Of a stretch of 12,109 nt of DNA, positions 8,649 to 12,109 are shown piece by piece. The notes under the pieces were generated by a model. It did not search any database and was not told the origin of the DNA. It was given only the letters and a program-made list of their open reading frames with translations. The DNA lies in contig JAEWCA010000549.1 of the NCBI GenBank assembly GCA_023390875.1, positions 1 to 12,109 of the forward strand. Direction: 5' to 3'. This DNA is from Actinomycetes bacterium (GTDB lineage Bacteria > Actinomycetota > Actinomycetes > Actinomycetales > Cellulomonadaceae). Every line of letters begins with the position of its first letter. Positions within the stretch are counted from its first letter, which is position 1. Made by a program: the position numbers and the translations under genes.

Positions 8649-9481
8649 GGGGCGACCCGGGCGGCCGACGCCACGCCCGCGGCGAGGTCGGCGGTCAGCC
8701 GGGCGAGCGAGTCCAGGCCGGCCGACGGCGTCTCCGCGTCGAGCAGCGTCCGCACGAGCGCGGAGCCGACGATCACGCCGTCGGCGTACCCGGCGACCTG
8801 GGTGGCCTGCGCGGGACGGGACACCCCGAGGCCGACGCACACCCGCTCGGCGCCCGCGGCTCGCGTGCTCGCCACCAGCTGCTCGGCCCGCGACCCCACG
8901 GTCGCCCGCTCACCCGTGACACCCATGGTGGACGCCGCGTAGACGAAGCCGCGGGACGCGGCCGACGTCGACGCGAGCCGCTCCGCCGTGGAGCTGGGCG
9001 CGACGAGGAACACGCGGTCGAGCCCGTACGCGTCCGACGCGGCGAGCCAGTCGGCCGCCTCGTCGGGGATGAGGTCCGGCGTGATGAGCCCGGCGCCCCC
9101 GGCGGCGGCGAGGTCGCGCGCGAACGCGTCGACGCCGTAGCGCAGGACGAGGTTCCAGTACGTCATGACCAGCACGGGCGCACCCCGGCCCGACACCTTC
9201 TCGACCGCGTCGATCGTGTCGCGCACGCGCGCACCACCCGCGAGAGCCGCGTCGGCGGCCCGCTGGATCACGGGACCGTCCATGACCGGGTCGGTGTACG
9301 GGACGCCGAGCTCCACGACGTCGACGCCCGCGTCGACCATCGTGTTCACGGCCTCGACCGAGCCGGCCACGGTCGGGAACCCGACCGGCAGGTAGCCGAT
9401 GAGCGCGGCACGTCCCTCGTCGGCACGCAGCGCGTCCAGCCGCTCGCCGACCTGCGACCGCACCACGACGCTCCCCGTCAC
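8645..9481 (-). CDS. trpA: Tryptophan synthase alpha subunit
   Basis: 278 aa, slightly longer than the 268 aa of enterobacterial TrpA. A TIM-barrel enzyme, it cleaves indole-3-glycerol phosphate to glyceraldehyde 3-phosphate and indole, which tunnels to TrpB in the alpha2-beta2 complex. The catalytic pair is E57 (VVELGVP) and D68 (DPVMDGP), spaced 11 residues apart as E49 and D60 are in Salmonella. Conserved stretches include [34 protein letters not shown] and [10 protein letters not shown]. The phosphate-binding GLGVS and [10 protein letters not shown] strands are in the C-terminal half. The GTG start at 9481 overlaps the trpB stop as GTGA and has a GGAGAG-type Shine-Dalgarno 5 bases upstream (9487-9492) within the trpB end. 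The stop overlaps the lgt start in the same manner. Confidence 0.97.
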   Translation of the reverse strand: MTGSVVVRSQVGERLDALRADEGRAALIGYLPVGFPTVAGSVEAVNTMVDAGVDVVELGVPYTDPVMDGPVIQRAADAALAGGARVRDTIDAVEKVSGRGAPVLVMTYWNLVLRYGVDAFARDLAAAGGAGLITPDLIPDEAADWLAASDAYGLDRVFLVAPSSTAERLASTSAASRGFVYAASTMGVTGERATVGSRAEQLVASTRAAGAERVCVGLGVSRPAQATQVAGYADGVIVGSALVRTLLDAETPSAGLDSLARLTADLAAGVASAARVAP

Positions 9482-10782
9482 AGCTGCTCTCCCTCGTCGG
9501 CCAGCACGACCGGCTCGTCCTCGATCAGGCCGAACCAGGCGGCGGCCGTCGCCACGTCCTTGTCCCCGCGACCGGACAGGTTCACCAGCAGCACGGGCTC
9601 CTGGCCGTCCTGGCGCCACGTCGACGCCTCGCGACCGACCTGGATGGCCCCCGCGAGGGCGTGCGCTGACTCGATGGCCGGGATGATGCCCTCGGTCCGG
9701 CACAGCAGCCGGAACGCCTCCATCGCCTCGACGTCGGTCACGGGCCGGTAGTCCGCGCGGCCGATGTCGTGCAGCCACGCGTGCTCGGGCCCGACGCTCG
9801 GGTAGTCGAGGCCCGCCGACACCGAGTGGCTCGGCAGCGTCTGGCCGTCCTCGTCCTGGAGCAGGTACGACTTCGCGCCGTGCAGCACGCCGGGGGCGCC
9901 GCCCCGGAACCGCGCCGAGTGCCGGCCGGACTCGATGCCCTCTCCCCCGGCCTCGAAGCCGAACAGCCGCACGTCGGCGTCGTCGAGGAACGCGTTGAAG
10001 ATGCCCATCGCGTTCGACCCGCCGCCCACGCACGCCGCGACGGCGTCAGGCAGCCGGCCGATCTCGTCGAGCAGCTGCGCGCGCGCCTCCTCGCCGATGA
10101 CCCGGTGGAAGTCGCGGACCATCTCGGGGAACGGGTGCGGGCCCGTGACCGTGCCGAGCAGGTAGTGCGTCGTCTCGACGTTCGCGACCCAGTCGCGCAG
10201 AGCCTCGTTGATCGCGTCCTTGAGGGTCCGGGTGCCGATCGTCACGGGGACGACCGTCGCGCCGAGCAGCTCCATGCGGGCGACGTTGAGCGCCTGGCGA
10301 CGCGTGTCCTCCTCGCCCATGTAGATGACGCACTCCAGGTCCATGAGCGCCGCCGCGGTGGCCGTCGCGACGCCGTGCTGGCCCGCGCCCGTCTCCGCGA
10401 TGAGGCGCGTCTTGCCCATGCGCTTCACGAGTAGCGCCTGGCCGAGCACGTTGTTGATCTTGTGCGAGCCCGTGTGGTTGAGGTCCTCACGCTTGAGGAA
10501 CACGCGCACGCCCTCGCCGACGTGGCGCGCGAACCGCGGGACCTCCGTCAGCGGGCTCGGCCGGCCGGTGTACGAGCGGTGGAGCCGTGCGAGCTCGCGG
10601 CCGAACGCCGGGTCGGTGAGCGCCTTGTGGTACTCCGTGTCGATCTCGTCGAGCGCCGCGATCAGCGCCTCGGGGACGAACCGGCCGCCGAAGTCGCCGA
10701 AGTACGGGCCGAGGTGCGCCGCGAGCGGCCCGCCCCCGCTGCGCACGTCCCGCATGCCGGGGACGTCGGGCCGTCCGCTCAC
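9478..10782 (-). CDS. trpB: Tryptophan synthase beta subunit
   Basis: 434 aa, with an N-terminus somewhat longer than enterobacterial TrpB (397 aa). The PLP enzyme condenses indole from TrpA with L-serine to give L-tryptophan. The PLP lysine is K108 in [11 protein letters not shown]130 in AETGAGQHG lies 22 residues later, the spacing seen in Salmonella (K87, E109). GGGSN at 253-257 binds the cofactor phosphate. [10 protein letters not shown] (31-40), [34 protein letters not shown] and [10 protein letters not shown] are all typical of TrpB1, which pairs with TrpA. The GTG start at 10782 overlaps the trpC stop as GTGA; an in-frame ATG at 10755 (M10) is a possible alternative. The small trpM gene that I recall from between trpC and trpB in Streptomyces is absent here. 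Confidence 0.97.
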   Translation of the reverse strand: MSGRPDVPGMRDVRSGGGPLAAHLGPYFGDFGGRFVPEALIAALDEIDTEYHKALTDPAFGRELARLHRSYTGRPSPLTEVPRFARHVGEGVRVFLKREDLNHTGSHKINNVLGQALLVKRMGKTRLIAETGAGQHGVATATAAALMDLECVIYMGEEDTRRQALNVARMELLGATVVPVTIGTRTLKDAINEALRDWVANVETTHYLLGTVTGPHPFPEMVRDFHRVIGEEARAQLLDEIGRLPDAVAACVGGGSNAMGIFNAFLDDADVRLFGFEAGGEGIESGRHSARFRGGAPGVLHGAKSYLLQDEDGQTLPSHSVSAGLDYPSVGPEHAWLHDIGRADYRPVTDVEAMEAFRLLCRTEGIIPAIESAHALAGAIQVGREASTWRQDGQEPVLLVNLSGRGDKDVATAAAWFGLIEDEPVVLADEGEQL

Positions 10783-11591
10783 CGGCGCACCGCCCGCAGC
10801 GACGGGTGCGCACCGGCGGCGACCAGGTCGGCCACCGAGTTGCGGGGCGCGTCGTCCGTCACGAGCGCCTCGCCGACGAGCACGGCGTCCGCCCCGGCCC
10901 GCGCGTAGTCCACGACGTCGTGCGGCCCGCGCACACCCGACTCCGCGATCTTCACGATGTTCGACGGGATCGAGGGCGCGACCCGCGAGAACGTGGTCCG
11001 GTCGACCTCGAGCGACTTGAGGTCGCGCGCGTTGACACCGATCACCCGCGCACCGGCGTCGACCGCACGCGCGACCTCCTCGGTGTCGTGCACCTCGACG
11101 AGCGCGGTCATGCCGAGCGAGTGGACCCGCTCGACGAGCGACTCGAGCACGGTCTGCTCGAGGGCCGCGACGATGAGCAGCACCACGTCGGCCCCGTGCG
11201 CCCGCGCCTCCCACACCTGGTAGGGCGTGACGACGAAGTCCTTGCGCAGCACCGGGATGTCGACCTTGGCACGGACCGCGTCGAGGTCCGCGAGCGACCC
11301 CTTGAACCGGCGCTCCTCGGTGAGCACCGAGATGACGGCCGCGCCGCCCTTCTCGTACTCCACGGCCAGCGCGGCCGGGTCCTTGATCGGGGCCAGCGAG
11401 CCCTTGCTCGGGCTCGAGCGCTTGACCTCCGCGATCACGGTGACCGCGTCCTCGACCCTGAGCCGGGCCACCGCGTCGAGCGCGGACGGCCGCTTCGCGG
11501 CCAGCTCCTTCACGAGCGCCAACGGCGTGGCCGCCTCGCGGACGGCAAGGTCCTCCCTGACGCCTGCGACGATGTCGTCCAGCACGGTCAT
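10779..11591 (-). CDS. trpC: Indole-3-glycerol phosphate synthase
   Basis: 270 aa, the monofunctional IGPS size, with no fused PRAI (TrpF) domain. It converts CdRP to indole-3-glycerol phosphate by decarboxylation and ring closure. Active-site residues of the TIM barrel are visible: E55 and K57 ([12 protein letters not shown]), K117 (VLRKDFV), E166 (VEVHDTEE), N187 ([10 protein letters not shown]), and E217 with S218 (IAESGV), in the order known for the family. [12 protein letters not shown] near the end forms the phosphate site. The ATG at 11591 has GAGG 5 bases and AAGGAG 10 bases upstream. An in-frame ATG at 11665 would add residues unlike IGPS and is rejected. It heads the overlapping trpC-trpB-trpA-lgt unit; 165 bp separates it from the DUF2752 gene upstream. 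Confidence 0.97.
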   Translation of the reverse strand: MTVLDDIVAGVREDLAVREAATPLALVKELAAKRPSALDAVARLRVEDAVTVIAEVKRSSPSKGSLAPIKDPAALAVEYEKGGAAVISVLTEERRFKGSLADLDAVRAKVDIPVLRKDFVVTPYQVWEARAHGADVVLLIVAALEQTVLESLVERVHSLGMTALVEVHDTEEVARAVDAGARVIGVNARDLKSLEVDRTTFSRVAPSIPSNIVKIAESGVRGPHDVVDYARAGADAVLVGEALVTDDAPRNSVADLVAAGAHPSLRAVRR

Positions 11592-11596
11592 CGAAG

Positions 11597-11607
11597 CCTC
11601 ACTCCTT
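11597..11607 (-). promoter_or_regulatory. Shine-Dalgarno region of trpC
   Basis: AAGGAG (11602-11607) and GAGG (11597-11600) lie 10 and 5 bases before the trpC ATG, forming one purine-rich tract. It lies 6 bases downstream of the leader stem-loop at 11614-11657 and would remain single-stranded when that stem forms. Confidence 0.7.
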
Positions 11608-11613
11608 CCCCGG

Positions 11614-11657
11614 TGCGGAGCCGTCCCGCTGCCCTCGGTGGCGACGGAGTCTCCGCA
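11614..11657 (-). promoter_or_regulatory. Possible structured leader before trpC
   Basis: On the minus strand TGCGGAG (11651-11657) pairs perfectly with CTCCGCA (11614-11620). Directly inside, CCGTC (11643-11647) pairs with GACGG (11621-11625), leaving a 3-base bulge on one side and a 17-base apical loop. That is 12 G/C-rich pairs. The 5' arm can also fold on itself as CGGAG-A-CTCCG, an alternative, though its loop is very tight. No U-tract follows and there is no run of Trp codons, so classical attenuation is not supported. The structure may be an mRNA element or chance in GC-rich DNA. Confidence 0.3.
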
Positions 11658-11661
11658 GGCC

Positions 11662-11667
11662 ATCGTA
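11662..11667 (-). promoter_or_regulatory. Possible -10 element for trpCBA-lgt
   Basis: TACGAT on the minus strand matches the TANNNT pattern closely and stands out in GC-rich DNA. It would place the start of transcription near 11655, about 64 bases before trpC. No good -35 hexamer is visible at 16-19 bases; the best, GTGGTC, is 21 bases away. If used, transcription would begin within the 5' arm of the leader stem. The genes could instead be read through from upstream. Confidence 0.3.
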
Positions 11668-11730
11668 GAGGCGTCCGGAGGTGACCCCGACCACACGCCG
11701 GTCCGTGGGACCGCCACCCCCGGACGAGGA

Positions 11731-11747
11731 CGGATCCGGACGATCCG
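11731..11747 (-). other. Short inverted repeat after the DUF2752 gene
   Basis: Arms cggatc (11731-11736) and gatccg (11742-11747) enclose a 5-base loop, 9 bases past the DUF2752 stop. A second small repeat, ggtcc-gtg-ggacc, lies at 11700-11712. Neither is followed by a T-run, so a terminator is possible but weakly supported. Confidence 0.2.
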
Positions 11748-11756
11748 GTCGCCCGG

Positions 11757-12109
11757 TCAGGGGGCCAGCCAGGGGGCCAGCCACGGGGTCAGCGCGGGCA
11801 CGTTGCGCAGCACGCCGAACGCGAGCACGACGGCCAGCCCGATCCACCCGGCCCGCACCGGGACCGGGCGGAGCCGGCGGTCCGACGCCGCAGCGGCGAA
11901 CCACCGCACCCAGAGGGCGGCCACGAGCGGGACCGCGAGCACCCACAACGGGTTCATCCCCCACGCGCCCGCGAGGTCGCCGTGCGCCAGGTCGTGGGTC
12001 GCCCGCAGGCAGCCGCACGCGGGGCACGCCAGCCCCGTCAGGGCGTTGAAGGGGCACAGCCCGTAGCTGCCGCGCACGTGCGGGTCGCGCACCGCGAGCA
12101 GCACCGTGC
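11757..12109 (-). CDS. DUF2752 small membrane protein, 5' end missing
   Basis: The last 116 codons or so of a gene running off the right edge. A GTG at 12104 is in frame, but the frame stays open beyond it and DUF2752 proteins usually have a hydrophobic segment before this point, so I treat the gene as truncated by the window. Numbering from that GTG, the family core is at 17-40: CPFNALTGLACPACGCLRA, then a THDLAHGDLAGAWGMNPL stretch. It carries four cysteines (C17, C27, C30, C32). Two hydrophobic segments follow (about 51-70 and 85-99), ending in the LAFGVLRNVP motif common in the family. The C-terminus is a duplicated WLAPWLAP from a 12-bp tandem repeat. The function of DUF2752 is unknown to me. 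It is on the same strand, 165 bp before trpC, and genes for small membrane proteins are common there in actinobacteria. Confidence 0.8.
   Translation of the reverse strand, partial: TVLLAVRDPHVRGSYGLCPFNALTGLACPACGCLRATHDLAHGDLAGAWGMNPLWVLAVPLVAALWVRWFAAAASDRRLRPVPVRAGWIGLAVVLAFGVLRNVPALTPWLAPWLAP
11760..11783. repeat. Two perfect tandem copies of a 12-bp unit
   Basis: The unit gggggccagcca occurs at 11760-11771 and again at 11772-11783, directly before the DUF2752 stop codon (11757-11759). Being a multiple of three, it keeps the frame and duplicates four residues, giving WLAPWLAP at the C-terminus. It looks like a slippage product and may vary between strains. Confidence 0.9.

Noticed and set aside
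7812..8942. A plus-strand open frame of 376 codons antisense to lgt and trpA
   Set aside because: Arg/Glu/Pro/Ala-rich translation without recognisable domains, opposite two well-supported genes.
11592..11665. Earlier ATG for trpC (at 11665) or a trp leader peptide
   Set aside because: The ATG is in frame with trpC and overlaps the -10-like element; the extension is not IGPS sequence. No Trp codons occur in the leader, so an attenuator peptide is not supported.
1..12109. Mobile element, CRISPR, tRNA or horizontally acquired island
   Set aside because: I see no repeats of array type, transposase or integrase sequence, cloverleaf, or change in composition; every gene is core metabolism in a conserved order.

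Overview
This 12.1 kb window has the very high G+C content, frequent GTG starts and tightly overlapping genes of an actinobacterial chromosome. The protein sequences and gene order fit an actinomycete, plausibly a Cellulomonas-like member of the Micrococcales; the genus is inferred, the phylum is well supported. All eight recognisable genes lie on the minus strand, so transcription runs from high to low coordinates. I see no mobile element, CRISPR array, tRNA or rRNA gene, or base-composition break.

In transcription order: (1) the 3' part of a small DUF2752 membrane-protein gene, cut by the right edge (11757-12109); (2) a 165-bp gap with a possible promoter and a structured leader; (3) trpC-trpB-trpA-lgt, each joined to the next by the same 4-base GTGA stop/start overlap (11591 to 7770); (4) a 158-bp gap with a stem-loop at the lgt stop codon and a GC-rich palindrome before gltB; (5) gltB-gltD, overlapping by 8 bases (7611 to 1584); (6) a 99-bp gap with two mutually exclusive hairpins and a -10-like element placed for a leaderless transcript; (7) pyk (1484 to 48); (8) a perfect 8-bp stem-loop at the left edge, probably the pyk terminator.

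The genes are core metabolism. TrpC, TrpB and TrpA make tryptophan from CdRP via indole-3-glycerol phosphate and indole, using serine. Lgt attaches diacylglyceryl groups to prolipoprotein cysteines at the membrane. GltB and GltD form NADPH-dependent glutamate synthase (GOGAT), the nitrogen-assimilation step that supplies glutamate. Pyruvate kinase ends glycolysis and consumes PEP, which is also a precursor of the aromatic pathway. From memory, a similar trp-lgt-glt-pyk order recurs in other actinobacteria, so the layout is conserved rather than novel.

I did not find a previously undescribed system. The points most worth checking are the serial GTGA coupling that ties lgt to tryptophan synthase, the leader hairpin before trpC, the competing hairpins and leaderless-type start at pyk, the potassium-independence signature in pyruvate kinase with an unusual Arg in its first conserved motif, the Trp at the position of the E. 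coli Lgt catalytic His, and a tandem 12-bp duplication at the end of the DUF2752 gene.
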